In this document: positions 7,122 to 16,330 of the stretch, one piece after another
How positions within the stretch are numbered: position 1 is the first letter of the stretch
How the letters are laid out: the number at the start of each line of letters is the position of its first letter
Source: an uncultured Eubacteriales bacterium
GTDB taxonomy: Bacteria > Bacillota > Clostridia > Oscillospirales > Oscillospiraceae
Direction of reading: 5' to 3'
DNA length: 34,572 nt
NCBI GenBank assembly: GCA_900545405.1
Contig: UQYT01000026.1
Location: forward strand, 1-34,572
The notes under the pieces: model-generated
The model's database searches: none
The model's input: the letters and a program-made list of their open reading frames with translations, nothing else
Told to the model about the DNA's origin: nothing
Program-made: the position numbers and the translations under genes

Positions 7122-9311
7122 ATGGGACAGACTGCAAGAAAAGTGAAGCGGCCCGTGCAGGCGGGCTGCGTCAGGGTCCCCGTAATCATGCAGATGGAGG
7201 CGCTGGAGTGCGGCGCCGCCTGCCTCGCCATGGTGCTGGCATATTACGGCAAGTGGGTGCCCCTGGAGCAGGTGCGCGCGGACTGCGGCGTCTCCCGGGA
7301 CGGCTCGAACGCCCGGAACATGGTCAGGGCCGCCCGGAGCTACGGCCTTATCGCCAAGGGCTGCCGCTACGAACCCGACACGCTGCGCCGCCAGGGCAGC
7401 TTCCCCTGCATAATACACTGGAACTTCAACCACTTCGTGGTGCTCGACGGCTTCAAGGGCGACAAGGCCCTGCTCAACGACCCGGCAAAGGGCAGCTATG
7501 CCGTGTCGATGGAGACCTTCGACCAGTCCTTCACCGGCATATGCCTGCTGTTCGAGCCGGGCGCGGACTTCCAGCCGGGCGGCAAGCCGAAGTCGGTGTT
7601 CGCCTTTGCCAGAAAGCGCCTGGACGGCGCGGGCGCGGCCGTGGCGTTCATGCTGCTGACCACCTTCATCACCTCGCTCATCGGGATAATATACAGCGTG
7701 TTCTCGCACATCTTCCTCGACCGGCTGCTGACCGGGGAGAACGTCGGCTGGCTGGGCGGCTTCACCCTCGCGCTGGTGCTCTTCGGCGCGGTGAGGCTGG
7801 TGGTCGAGTGGATAAGGGCCGTATACTCCCTGAGGATAAACGGCAAGCTGGCCATAGTGGGCAGCACCTCCTTCATGTGGAAGGTGCTGCATCTGCCCAT
7901 GGCCTTTTTCTCCCAGCGCATGGCGGGCGACATCCAGCAGAGGCAGAACGCCAACGCCGCCATCGCCGGCAGCATGGTCAAGGTCCTCGCCCCCCTCGCC
8001 ATAGACGCGGCGCTGATGCTGTTCTACCTCGTCGTGATGTTCCGTTACAGCGCGCTGCTCACGCTCATGGGCGTGGCGTCCATCGTCATCAATCTCAGCC
8101 TCTCGCGGCTGATAGCCAAAAAGCGCGTCAACATCACCAGGGTGCAGCAGCGCGACGAGGGCAAGCTCGCGGGCACCACCGTGGCGGGCATAGAGATGAT
8201 AGAGACCATCAAGTCCAGCGGCGCGGAAAACGGCTTTTTCGAGCGGTGGGCCGGCTATCAGGCCAGCGTGAACACGCAGAAGGTGCGCTATGAAAAGCTC
8301 AGCCAGTACCTCGGCGCGCTGCCCTCGCTGGTCTCGTCCGTCACCAACAGCGCGGTCATGATGGCCGGCGTCTGGCTGACCATCAACGGGGAGTTCACGG
8401 CGGGCATGATCCTGGCCTTTCAGGGCTTTCTGACCGAGTTCGGCGAGCCCGCGATGACGCTGGTCTCGGCGGGCCAGACCATACAGGAGATGCGCACGGA
8501 CATGGAGCGCGTCGAGGACGTCATGCAGTATCCCGAGGACGCGGTGTACGGGCCCGAGACGCAGCTGCGCGACGATGTGGAGTACGACAAGCTCTCCGGC
8601 AGCGTGGTGATGCGCGGTGTGACCTTCGGCTACTCCAGGCTCGCGGAGCCGCTCATCGAGGACTTCGACCTGACGCTCAGGCCGGGCAGCCGCGTGGCCC
8701 TTGTCGGCGCCTCGGGCTGCGGCAAGAGCACGATAGCCAAGCTCATCGCGGGCCTCTACCAGCCCTGGAGCGGCGAGATACTCTTCGACGGCAAGCCGAT
8801 AAACGAGATAGACCGCAGCGTCTTTACAGGTTCCCTGGCCGTTGTGGATCAAGATATCATTCTCTTTGAAGACACCATCGCCAACAACATAAAGATGTGG
8901 GACAGCTCCATAGAGGACTTCGAGATGATCCTGGCCGCGCGGGACGCGAGCCTGCACGAGGACATCATGCAGCGCGAGGGCGGCTACAACTGCAGGCTCG
9001 CGGAGGGCGGCAAGGACCTCTCCGGCGGCCAGAGGCAGCGCCTGGAGATAGCGCGCGTGCTGGCGCAGGACCCGACCATCATCATCCTGGACGAGGCCAC
9101 CAGCGCGCTCGACGCAAGGACGGAGTACGAGGTCGTGCGCTCCATCAACGAGAGGGGCATCACCTGCATCGTCGTGGCGCACAGGCTCTCCACCATCCGG
9201 GACTGCGACGAGATAATCGTCCTCGACCACGGCAAGGTCACGGAGCGCGGCACGCACGAGGAGCTCTACGCGCTGGGCGGGGCCTACACCAGGCTTATTT
9301 CCAACGAATAG
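7122..9311 (+). CDS. NHLM bacteriocin ABC exporter with C39 peptidase domain
   Basis: The 729-residue protein is a bifunctional peptidase, permease and ATPase. The N-terminal C39 domain (about residues 15-140) has catalytic Cys30 in QMEALECGAAC, His104 in HFVVLDGF and Asp120 in LNDPAKG, so the triad is intact. A transmembrane domain (about 165-450) follows. The ATPase domain has Walker A GASGCGKST (about 528), the signature LSGGQRQR (about 632) and Walker B IIILDEAT (about 648). C39 domains cleave after Gly-Gly leader ends, matching the VAGG of the precursor at 14289. ATG 7122 is chosen (GAGGCGGCGC upstream) over an in-frame GTG at 7104. The product acts at the inner membrane. Confidence 0.95.
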   Translation: MGQTARKVKRPVQAGCVRVPVIMQMEALECGAACLAMVLAYYGKWVPLEQVRADCGVSRDGSNARNMVRAARSYGLIAKGCRYEPDTLRRQGSFPCIIHWNFNHFVVLDGFKGDKALLNDPAKGSYAVSMETFDQSFTGICLLFEPGADFQPGGKPKSVFAFARKRLDGAGAAVAFMLLTTFITSLIGIIYSVFSHIFLDRLLTGENVGWLGGFTLALVLFGAVRLVVEWIRAVYSLRINGKLAIVGSTSFMWKVLHLPMAFFSQRMAGDIQQRQNANAAIAGSMVKVLAPLAIDAALMLFYLVVMFRYSALLTLMGVASIVINLSLSRLIAKKRVNITRVQQRDEGKLAGTTVAGIEMIETIKSSGAENGFFERWAGYQASVNTQKVRYEKLSQYLGALPSLVSSVTNSAVMMAGVWLTINGEFTAGMILAFQGFLTEFGEPAMTLVSAGQTIQEMRTDMERVEDVMQYPEDAVYGPETQLRDDVEYDKLSGSVVMRGVTFGYSRLAEPLIEDFDLTLRPGSRVALVGASGCGKSTIAKLIAGLYQPWSGEILFDGKPINEIDRSVFTGSLAVVDQDIILFEDTIANNIKMWDSSIEDFEMILAARDASLHEDIMQREGGYNCRLAEGGKDLSGGQRQRLEIARVLAQDPTIIILDEATSALDARTEYEVVRSINERGITCIVVAHRLSTIRDCDEIIVLDHGKVTERGTHEELYALGGAYTRLISNE

Positions 9312-9321
9312 GGGTGATGAG

Positions 9322-11364
9322 ATGGGCTGGTTTGACGAGCAGATAAGGCAGCGCAAGCTCAGCGACGACGAGGTCTTTGCCGACAGCTTTGCCGACATCG
9401 CCGGCGCGGTCGCAGGCCGCAGGTTTTCCGACGCGCTCCGCGGCGACCGCCGCGCGGCGAGCGACGCCATAGGCGCCATGCTCGGCGTGAGGCGGGACGA
9501 CGGCGCGATAGTCGCGCTCATCCCCACCGGGCTTTCGGGCTACCGCTTCTTCGACCGCCGGAGCGGCAGATATGAAAAGGTCGGCCCCAAAAACGAGGCC
9601 CTGTTTGAAGAGGACGCCATCTGCTTTTACAAGCCCTTCCCCCTCGGGAAGATGGGCATCCCCGGCCTGCTGCGCTATATGGCCGAGTGCCTGCAGACGG
9701 CGGACCTGGTGCTGATAGGCCTCGCCACGCTGGCGGTGACGCTGCTGGGGCTGCTGGGGCCGAAGCTCAACAACCTGGTGTTCTCCGACATCGTGGCCTC
9801 CGGCAGCGAGCGGCTGGTCGTGGCGATGCTGGCCTTTCTCATCTGCGTGGCCATAAGCACGGCGCTGATGAACTCCGTCAAGGCGCTGCTCATGTCCAGG
9901 ATAAGCACCAAGCTCGAGATCTCGGTGCAGGCCGCGGCCATCATGAGCGTGCTCTCGCTGCCCGCGAGCTTCTTCAAGGAATACAGCTCCGGCGAGCTCT
10001 ACCAGAGGACGCAGTACATAAACGACATATGCAGCCTGCTGGTCTCGGCGGTGCTCTCCACGGGGCTGACCTCGGTGTTCTCCCTGGCGTATATCTCGCA
10101 GATATTCATCTACGCTCCGGCGCTGGTGGTCCCGGCGCTGCTGGTCATACTCGCCACGCTGCTGCTCTCGCTCGTGACCACGCTGGTGCAGGCCCGGGTC
10201 ACCCGGCGGCAGCTGGAGGCCGCGGTCAAGGAGAGCGGCGTGAGCTACGCGCTCATCTCCGGCGTGCAGAAGATCAAGCTCGCCGGCGCCGAAAAGCGCG
10301 CCTTCGCCCACTGGGGCAGGCTCTACGCAAAGTCGGCGGAGCTGAGCTACAACCCGCCGCTGTTTTTGAAGGTGAACTCCGTCATAAGCACGGCCATCAG
10401 CCTCGCGGGCACGATAGCCATGTACTACCTCGCGGTGAAAAACAGCGTCAGCATCGCGGACTACTACTCCTTCAACACGGCCTACGGCATGGTGACGGGC
10501 GCGTTCATGTCGCTCTCGGGCATCGCGCTCACCGCGGCGCAGATAAAGCCGGTGCTGGACATGATAAAGCCCATACTCGAGGCCGTGCCGGAGATAGCCG
10601 AGGGCAAGCAGGTCATAACGCGCGTGTCCGGCGCGGTGGAGCTCAACAACGTGTCCTTCCGATACGGCGAGAACCTGCCCTGGGTGCTCGACGACCTGAG
10701 CCTCAAGATAAGGCCGGGGCAGTACGTGGCCATCGTCGGCCGGACCGGCTGCGGCAAGTCCACGCTCATGCGGCTGCTGCTCGGCTTTGAGCGGCCGCAG
10801 AAGGGCGCGGTGTATTACGACGGGCGCGACCTCGAGACCATAGACCTCAAGTCGCTCCGGCGCAAAATAGGCGTGGTCATGCAAAACGGCAAGCTGTTCC
10901 AGGGCGACATCTACTCCAACATCGTCATCTCCGCGCCCTGGCTGAGCGTCGCCGACGCCTGGGAGGCCGCGGAGCTCGCGGGCATCGCGGACGACATCCG
11001 GCGCATGCCGATGGGCATGCACACGCTCATCTCCGAGGGCTCCGGCGGCATCTCCGGCGGGCAGAGGCAGCGGCTGATGATAGCGCGGGCCATAGCGCCC
11101 AGGCCGCGGATACTGATGCTCGACGAGGCCACCAGCGCGCTGGACAACCTGACGCAGAAGACGGTCTCGGACTCGCTCGACAGCCTCAAGTGCACGAGGA
11201 TAGTCATAGCCCACCGGCTCTCCACGATACGTCAGTGCGACCGCATCATCGTGCTCGACCAGGGCCGTATAGTCGAGGACGGGACGTATGACGAGCTGCT
11301 CGCGGCGGGCGGGGCCTTTGCGGAGCTGGTGGCAAGGCAGAGGCTGGACGAGCCCGCGCAGTGA
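9322..11364 (+). CDS. NHLP-type ABC exporter permease/ATPase without peptidase domain
   Basis: The 680-residue partner exporter begins with an N-terminal cytoplasmic domain of about 120 residues that lacks the C39 Cys/His motifs, although its length suggests a non-catalytic equivalent. Transmembrane helices follow at about 130-420. The ATPase domain has Walker A GRTGCGKST, the signature ISGGQRQR and Walker B ILMLDEAT with the downstream HRLSTIRQCD switch region. NHLM systems usually pair such a protein with the C39 exporter, probably as a heterodimer. It begins 10 bases after the previous stop, behind GGGGTGATGAG, so it is in the same operon. Confidence 0.93.
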   Translation: MGWFDEQIRQRKLSDDEVFADSFADIAGAVAGRRFSDALRGDRRAASDAIGAMLGVRRDDGAIVALIPTGLSGYRFFDRRSGRYEKVGPKNEALFEEDAICFYKPFPLGKMGIPGLLRYMAECLQTADLVLIGLATLAVTLLGLLGPKLNNLVFSDIVASGSERLVVAMLAFLICVAISTALMNSVKALLMSRISTKLEISVQAAAIMSVLSLPASFFKEYSSGELYQRTQYINDICSLLVSAVLSTGLTSVFSLAYISQIFIYAPALVVPALLVILATLLLSLVTTLVQARVTRRQLEAAVKESGVSYALISGVQKIKLAGAEKRAFAHWGRLYAKSAELSYNPPLFLKVNSVISTAISLAGTIAMYYLAVKNSVSIADYYSFNTAYGMVTGAFMSLSGIALTAAQIKPVLDMIKPILEAVPEIAEGKQVITRVSGAVELNNVSFRYGENLPWVLDDLSLKIRPGQYVAIVGRTGCGKSTLMRLLLGFERPQKGAVYYDGRDLETIDLKSLRRKIGVVMQNGKLFQGDIYSNIVISAPWLSVADAWEAAELAGIADDIRRMPMGMHTLISEGSGGISGGQRQRLMIARAIAPRPRILMLDEATSALDNLTQKTVSDSLDSLKCTRIVIAHRLSTIRQCDRIIVLDQGRIVEDGTYDELLAAGGAFAELVARQRLDEPAQ

Positions 11365-11400
11365 GCCCCTGTCCCGCGCATGGCCGGAGGTGGTGACGAA

Positions 11401-14190
11401 ATGGCCATACTGGAAAGACGACAACTGAATCCGCCGCCCGACGGCAGAGAGGTGCTGTTCCTGCTCAGCTGGGCTCAGCGGGCGGGCGAGGCGCTGCACG
11501 GCGAGCCCGGCGAGGGCGGACCGCTCACGCCGGGGGCCGCGCGGCGCTACCTCGTCGGGCTGCTGGGCCGGCTCATGGAGCTGTGCTCCGACGTGTTCGA
11601 GGCGGCGAAGAACGCATACATGGCCGAGGCCGAGCCGCTCCTCGCCCTGGACCCCAAGCTGGCGACGCTCGAGCAGCGCGCGGCCGCGTCCGGGCGGCTG
11701 CTCTCGGAGCTGGAGGCCACCGGGGGCGAGTGCGTGTTCGCCCGCGCCCCGCTGCTGCGCGGGCTGCTCGAGCGCGAGACGGAGCGCTTTGTCCGGGCGG
11801 GCCGCGAGCTCTTTGCAAGGCTCGGCCGGGACCGCGGCGACATCAGCCGCAGCCTCCTCGGCACGGAGGACTTCGGCCTCGTCACGAGGATAAGCACCGG
11901 CGCCGGGGACTTGCACCTCCACGGCCGGTCCACCAGCGTTATAGAGACGCAGCGTGGCCGCTTCGTCTATAAGCCGCGCGACTGCGGCATAGACCGGGAG
12001 CTCCGCGAGCTGGTCGGGCGCGTCATGCCGGACTGCCTGGGCATACCCAAGTGCCTCGTGCGCGAGGGCTACGGCTGGTGCGAATACATAGAGCCCGGCG
12101 AGGTCTCCTCCGCCGCCGAGGTCGGGCGCTTTTACCGGCGCTTCGGCAGCGCCTGCGCGCTGATGCAGGCCCTGGGCGGCAGCGACCTGCACTCCTCGAA
12201 CTGGATATGCAGCGGCGGCCTCCCGGTGCTCGTGGACGTGGAGACGGCGCTCTCCCCCGTGCCTAGGGTGTTCAGCGACAAGCGCATGTTCCCGGAGCTG
12301 ATGGCGGAGAGGGAGAGCTTCCTCCACGACGCCAACCGCTCGCTCATACCGAGCAGCCTGCTGCCCTCGAGGCTCGCGGGCCGGGAGCTGAGCGTGCTGC
12401 TGGACGACTCGGGCTCGTCGGGCTGCGAGCCCGTGCTCGGCGGGAAAAGGCGCTCGGTCCTGGGCTTCGAGGCCGAGTTCCTCTCAGGCTTTTCGGAGGG
12501 CTACGACAGGTGCATGGCGCGGCGCGATGAGCTGCTGCGCAGTCTGGAGGGCTTCTCCGGCGTCACGGTCAGGAGGCTGCTGAGGGACACGAGCAGCTAC
12601 GCAAAGCTGCTGTCCCGGCTGCACAGCCCCCGGGCGCTGAGCTCGGAGGAGAGCCGCGGCGGCGCCGTGCGCCGTCTGGGCGACTTCTTCCGCGAGCACG
12701 GCGCGGAGCACATGCTGCCCATAGCCGGCTGGGAGGCGGAGTGCCTGCTGGATGGGGACATCCCCTACTTCTGCTGCAAGGGCGGCTCACATGCGCTCCT
12801 GGGCGGTGACCGCGTGCTCGTGGAGGACTTCTTCAGCCTCAGCCCGGTGGAGAACGCCCGGGAGCGCATCGGCAGGCTGTCCGAGACGGAAAAGCGCTTT
12901 GAGCTGGGCCTGCTGAGCCAGAGCCTGAGCCGGGCGCTGATACCGGCCGAGCCAGGTCAGGAGGTGCGCACGGAGCTCGCGGACTTCGCGCCGCTGGAGC
13001 GCGAGGCCGCCCTGGCCGAGGCCGCGGAGCTCTTCGACCGGATAGACGGCCTGCTGCTGACCGGCCCGTCCGGGAAGCCCTCCTGGCTGACGGTCTCGGA
13101 GCGGAACATGAGCCTCGTCGCCGCGAGGCCGATCTTCATGCAGGGCACCTCCGGCATGGGCGCCTTCTTTGCGGCGCTGTGCGCCTCCGGCGGGGCGCGG
13201 GCGGCCCGGGCCGCGGAGCTGGCGGGCATCTGCCTGGAGCAGCTCGAGGCCGCGGCGGAGCAGCTCGAGAGCGCGGTCTGCATACCCGAGGCGGCCCTGC
13301 CCCTCGGCATCTCGGACGGCTTCGGCGGGACGCTCAGGGCGCTGGACATCATGGAGCGCTGCCTCGGCACCGGCAGGGCCGGCGCTCTCACGCAGCGGCT
13401 GCTCGCGCTGCTGGAGAAGGCGGAAATAGAGGACGCGCAGCGCCTGGACGTCTACTCCGGCGCGGCGGGACTGCTGCTGGCGCTGTGCCCGGCGTATGAG
13501 CACACCGGCGCCGAGGCGGCGCTCGTGCACATGCGCAGGGCCGCTGAGCGCCTGCTCCGGGCGCAGACGCTGGAATACCGGGGCCTGCTGCTCTGGGACA
13601 CCCTGGGCAAAAAGCGGCCGATAAGCGGCGCGGGGCACGGCATGGCCGGCATAGCCGCGGCGCTCTCCTGGGCCGGGAAACTGCTGGGCGACGCGCGCTG
13701 CATGGAGGCCGCCGCGGCCGCGCTGGAGTTCGAGCACGGGATATACTCCGAGAGGCTCGGGACCTGGCCGGACCTGAGGGCTTCGCCCGTGGCGTCGTCC
13801 GCCATGCACGGGCTCTGCTCGGGCTCGCCGGGCATCGGGCTCGCGCTGCTGCGCTGCAGGGAGAGCGGCCTCGGCTCGCCCGGGCTCGAGGAGGACCTGG
13901 CCCGCGCCCGGCACAGCTGCCTGACCACCGGGCCGCTCAGACGCGACCACCTCTGCTGCGGCAACAGCTCGGCGGTCGAGTTCCTGCTGACCTTGCCCGG
14001 GTGCCGGGAGCAGGCCGGCAGGCTGCTGGCCTTCATGAAGGCGAGGAAGGACGGGAGCGGGGGCTACCGCTATATGCCGGAGAACTTCAGGAAAGTCCTC
14101 TGCCCCGACCTCTTCTTCGGCGCCGCCGGCATAGGCTTCGAGCTGCTCAGATACGCCCGGCCCGACCTCCTCACGCCGGTGCTCTTCTGA
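11401..14190 (+). CDS. lanM: Class II lanthipeptide synthetase LanM with Cys-Cys-Gly zinc motif
   Basis: The 929-residue bifunctional enzyme phosphorylates and eliminates Ser/Thr to give dehydroamino acids, then joins Cys to them as lanthionine rings. The dehydratase half (about residues 1-560) shows RGRFVYKPRDCGIDRELREL, the kinase-like DLHSSN (Asp262, His264, Asn267) and DVETAL (Asp279, Glu281). The LanC-like half (about 570-929) has the glycine-rich barrel repeats DGFGGTL, SGAAGLL, GHGMAGIAAAL and FFGAAGIGFELL. Zinc ligands are Cys806 in HGLCSGSPG and Cys852-Cys853 in LCCGNSS. The third ligand is Cys rather than the usual His, as in ProcM-like relaxed-specificity enzymes. ATG 11401 follows GGAGGTGGTGACGAA; an in-frame ATG at 11380 lies before that site. 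The precursor gene follows 98 bases downstream. Confidence 0.95.
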   Translation: MAILERRQLNPPPDGREVLFLLSWAQRAGEALHGEPGEGGPLTPGAARRYLVGLLGRLMELCSDVFEAAKNAYMAEAEPLLALDPKLATLEQRAAASGRLLSELEATGGECVFARAPLLRGLLERETERFVRAGRELFARLGRDRGDISRSLLGTEDFGLVTRISTGAGDLHLHGRSTSVIETQRGRFVYKPRDCGIDRELRELVGRVMPDCLGIPKCLVREGYGWCEYIEPGEVSSAAEVGRFYRRFGSACALMQALGGSDLHSSNWICSGGLPVLVDVETALSPVPRVFSDKRMFPELMAERESFLHDANRSLIPSSLLPSRLAGRELSVLLDDSGSSGCEPVLGGKRRSVLGFEAEFLSGFSEGYDRCMARRDELLRSLEGFSGVTVRRLLRDTSSYAKLLSRLHSPRALSSEESRGGAVRRLGDFFREHGAEHMLPIAGWEAECLLDGDIPYFCCKGGSHALLGGDRVLVEDFFSLSPVENARERIGRLSETEKRFELGLLSQSLSRALIPAEPGQEVRTELADFAPLEREAALAEAAELFDRIDGLLLTGPSGKPSWLTVSERNMSLVAARPIFMQGTSGMGAFFAALCASGGARAARAAELAGICLEQLEAAAEQLESAVCIPEAALPLGISDGFGGTLRALDIMERCLGTGRAGALTQRLLALLEKAEIEDAQRLDVYSGAAGLLLALCPAYEHTGAEAALVHMRRAAERLLRAQTLEYRGLLLWDTLGKKRPISGAGHGMAGIAAALSWAGKLLGDARCMEAAAAALEFEHGIYSERLGTWPDLRASPVASSAMHGLCSGSPGIGLALLRCRESGLGSPGLEEDLARARHSCLTTGPLRRDHLCCGNSSAVEFLLTLPGCREQAGRLLAFMKARKDGSGGYRYMPENFRKVLCPDLFFGAAGIGFELLRYARPDLLTPVLF

Positions 14191-14288
14191 CCGCCGGCCG
14201 CAGGGGCACACAACGAGACCGCTGTCATCCGCGCCGTCAGGCAGGAGATAATGGTATACAGACAGACAGACAAGAAGGAGCGATACTC

Positions 14289-14627
14289 ATGACCATCGAA
14301 GCACTGTACAAAAAGATCATAGCGAGCGACGAGCTCAAGGCCGCCTTCGCCGAGGCCGTCAAGGCGCAGAAGCTCGGCGACTTCCTCAAGGCCCAGGGCT
14401 GCGATGCCACCGAGGCCGAGGTCATCGACTTTATCAAGTCCCTGCAGAAGGCCGAGGGCGAGCTCGCCGACGACGAGCTCAACTCCGTCGCCGGCGGCTG
14501 CAACTCAACAGAGGCGATATATTCTATGACCGTCGTGATCTGCATAGCAATTGCCGTCGTAAGCGCGGCCAATCCGAAATCAGAGAACAAGGACGATTGG
14601 GGCGACAAGCTGCTCTGCGACATATGA
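14289..14627 (+). CDS. Nif11/NHLP-type lanthipeptide precursor peptide
   Basis: The 112-residue precursor has a 70-residue leader. Its helical region, MTIEALYKKIIASDELKAAF onward, resembles Nif11-like NHLP leaders, and it ends ELNSVAGG, a double-glycine C39 site. The 42-residue core (71-112) holds three Cys (core positions 1, 15, 40), four Ser (3, 9, 22, 28) and two Thr (4, 11). It contains a very hydrophobic stretch around MTVVICIAIAVVSAA and a polar, charged tail with DDWGDK. The start is supported by GAAGGAGCGATACTC. It is the only precursor seen, between LanM and the radical SAM gene. The core has visibly more AT and less uniform codons than the leader, a common sign of a fast-changing core. 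Ring pattern cannot be predicted safely. Confidence 0.9.
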   Translation: MTIEALYKKIIASDELKAAFAEAVKAQKLGDFLKAQGCDATEAEVIDFIKSLQKAEGELADDELNSVAGGCNSTEAIYSMTVVICIAIAVVSAANPKSENKDDWGDKLLCDI

Positions 14628-14645
14628 GGCCCGGGCAGAGCCGCA

Positions 14646-14660
14646 GCAGACATGGTCTGC
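14646..14660 (+). other. Small hairpin between precursor and radical SAM gene
   Basis: GCAGAC-ATG-GTCTGC forms a 6-bp hairpin 19 bases after the precursor stop, without a T-run. It may partly stabilise the precursor mRNA relative to the downstream gene. Confidence 0.3.
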
Positions 14661-14691
14661 GCATAGCCGCAAACACAGGAGATCATCGCAA

Positions 14692-16155
14692 ATGCGCTAT
14701 ATAATCAGCAACAATGTGGCCCTGCGCTCGTGGAAGCTGGTGCCCTGCGCCTGCTATGTGCGCGGGCACCAGTACGCGCAGCGGCTCAGCCGCGAGCAGT
14801 TCGAGCTGCTCAAGAGGTGCGACGGCGTCCAGGAGCTGGAGCAGACCGAGCCCCTACGGCTGCTCGAGCGCGCCGGAGTGGTGCGCGAGGCGCGCCCGGG
14901 CGAGACCTGGAGCGAGTGGTCCAGGCCGCGCAGCTTCGGCAACCGCTATTTCCCCTGCGTGAACTGGGCCATCACCGGAAAGTGCAACTTCAACTGCCGG
15001 CACTGCTTCATGGCGGCGGACAACGCCCCCATGCTGGGCGAGTTCAGCTGGGAGGAGTGCGTCTCGTTCCTGGACGAGTGTGAACGCTGCGGCATCCAGA
15101 GCGTGACGCTCACCGGCGGCGAGCCGATGCTGCACCCGAGGTTCCGGGACATCGTGCGCGAGATCGCCAGGCGCGGGATGTACCTCGTCGAGCTCAACAC
15201 GAACGGCAGCTTCCTCACGGCGGACTTCCTCGACGAGCTGAGGGCCCTGGATATGGACACGGAGATCAAGCTCAGCTTCGACGGCATCGGCCACCACGAC
15301 TGGCTCAGGGGCGTGCCGCACGCGGAGGAGAAGGCCCTGCGCGCGATAAAGCTGGCGAAGGAAAAGGGCTTTCGCGTCCGCAGCCAGACCAACGTGCACC
15401 GGGGCAATCTGGACGTGATGTACGACACCATCGCCATGCTGGACGGCCTGGGCGTGGAGGAGATACGCCTCATCCGCACGACGGAGACGCCCCGCTGGCG
15501 GGCCAACGGCGGCGACGCGACCCTGGGCATATTCGAGTACTACGACGAGATGACCAAGCTCATCGGCCGCTGCCTTGCGGGCGGCTTTCAGATCAGCGTG
15601 GACGTGTGGCAGTTCGTGCGTTACCGTCCGCGCTTCGGGGACTACGCCTTCCATCCCGTGCAGTCGGGCTGCGGCCGGTACAAGGACAGCATACCGGCCT
15701 GCAATGGCGCGAGGGGCACGGTCGCGGTGTCGTACACCGGGGAGGTCTACCCCTGCAACCAGATGTCGGGCACGCTTGCGAACCGGGGCGTCAGCCTGGG
15801 CAACGTGAAGACCACGGCCCTGCACGAGCTGCTCGAGCGCGGGGAATATCTCGACACGGTGACCATGCCGGTGTCGGAGATATTCGAGGCGAACGAGATC
15901 TGCCGCGGCTGCCAGTACTGGAAGTGCTGCATGGGCGGCTGCCGCGCCATAGCGCTGGCGTTCACGGGCAGCTACCGGCACTTCGACCCGGCGAAATGCG
16001 CCTTCTTCAAGGGCGGCTACATGCAGAAGCTCGACGAGCTCTTCCAGTCCTCCCCCCGCCCCTACACCTGCCTCTCCGAGACCGGCCCCATGGCAAGACG
16101 CGGCGAGCCCGAAAAGCTCCCCCAGATCCGCCGCCTCCTCGGCCGCTACGCATAA
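14692..16155 (+). CDS. Radical SAM/SPASM peptide-modifying enzyme of the RiPP locus
   Basis: The 487-residue protein has an N-terminal region (1-80) resembling a small winged-helix peptide-recognition domain. The radical SAM core starts with CNFNCRHC (Cys98, Cys102, Cys105), which ligates the SAM-cleaving 4Fe-4S cluster, followed by LTGGEPMLHP, a typical SAM-binding GGE motif. A C-terminal SPASM region has many cysteines (CGRYKDSIPAC, VYPCNQMSG, CRGCQYWKCCMGGC, AKCAFF) for auxiliary clusters. SPASM enzymes of RiPP pathways make thioether or C-C crosslinks or epimerise residues; which applies here is not visible. It has its own AGGAG site and follows the precursor by 64 bases, so the precursor is its likely substrate. 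It ends just upstream of the terminator at 16227. Confidence 0.92.
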   Translation: MRYIISNNVALRSWKLVPCACYVRGHQYAQRLSREQFELLKRCDGVQELEQTEPLRLLERAGVVREARPGETWSEWSRPRSFGNRYFPCVNWAITGKCNFNCRHCFMAADNAPMLGEFSWEECVSFLDECERCGIQSVTLTGGEPMLHPRFRDIVREIARRGMYLVELNTNGSFLTADFLDELRALDMDTEIKLSFDGIGHHDWLRGVPHAEEKALRAIKLAKEKGFRVRSQTNVHRGNLDVMYDTIAMLDGLGVEEIRLIRTTETPRWRANGGDATLGIFEYYDEMTKLIGRCLAGGFQISVDVWQFVRYRPRFGDYAFHPVQSGCGRYKDSIPACNGARGTVAVSYTGEVYPCNQMSGTLANRGVSLGNVKTTALHELLERGEYLDTVTMPVSEIFEANEICRGCQYWKCCMGGCRAIALAFTGSYRHFDPAKCAFFKGGYMQKLDELFQSSPRPYTCLSETGPMARRGEPEKLPQIRRLLGRYA

Positions 16156-16226
16156 TAAAAGCAGAGGCAGCCCCACGCCTCTCACCGCCGCCGGCACAAA
16201 GCTCTCAGAACAATGTGGAATAAAAC

Positions 16227-16264
16227 AAAAAAGTCCTGAAATCTTGCGATTTCAGGACCTTTTA
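16227..16264 (+). terminator. Terminator of RiPP locus, near-identical to the one beside tRNA-Pro
   Basis: The stem AAGTCCTGAAATC/GATTTCAGGACCTT with loop TTGC follows an A-run and precedes TTTTAT. It ends the plus-strand RiPP operon 72 bases after the radical SAM stop. The sequence differs from 34458-34495 by only one base over about 38. Confidence 0.9.
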
Positions 16265-16330
16265 TAGGCATAATTGCAGAGTTAAATAGATATACGGAAC
16301 ATTTTGCGACAATAAGTATATTGAATTTCA

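Noticed and set aside
7017..12327. Very long minus-strand open frames opposite the ABC exporters and LanM
   Set aside because: The composition is typical of antisense frames in GC-rich DNA, with no family motifs. The plus strand carries complete catalytic motifs throughout.
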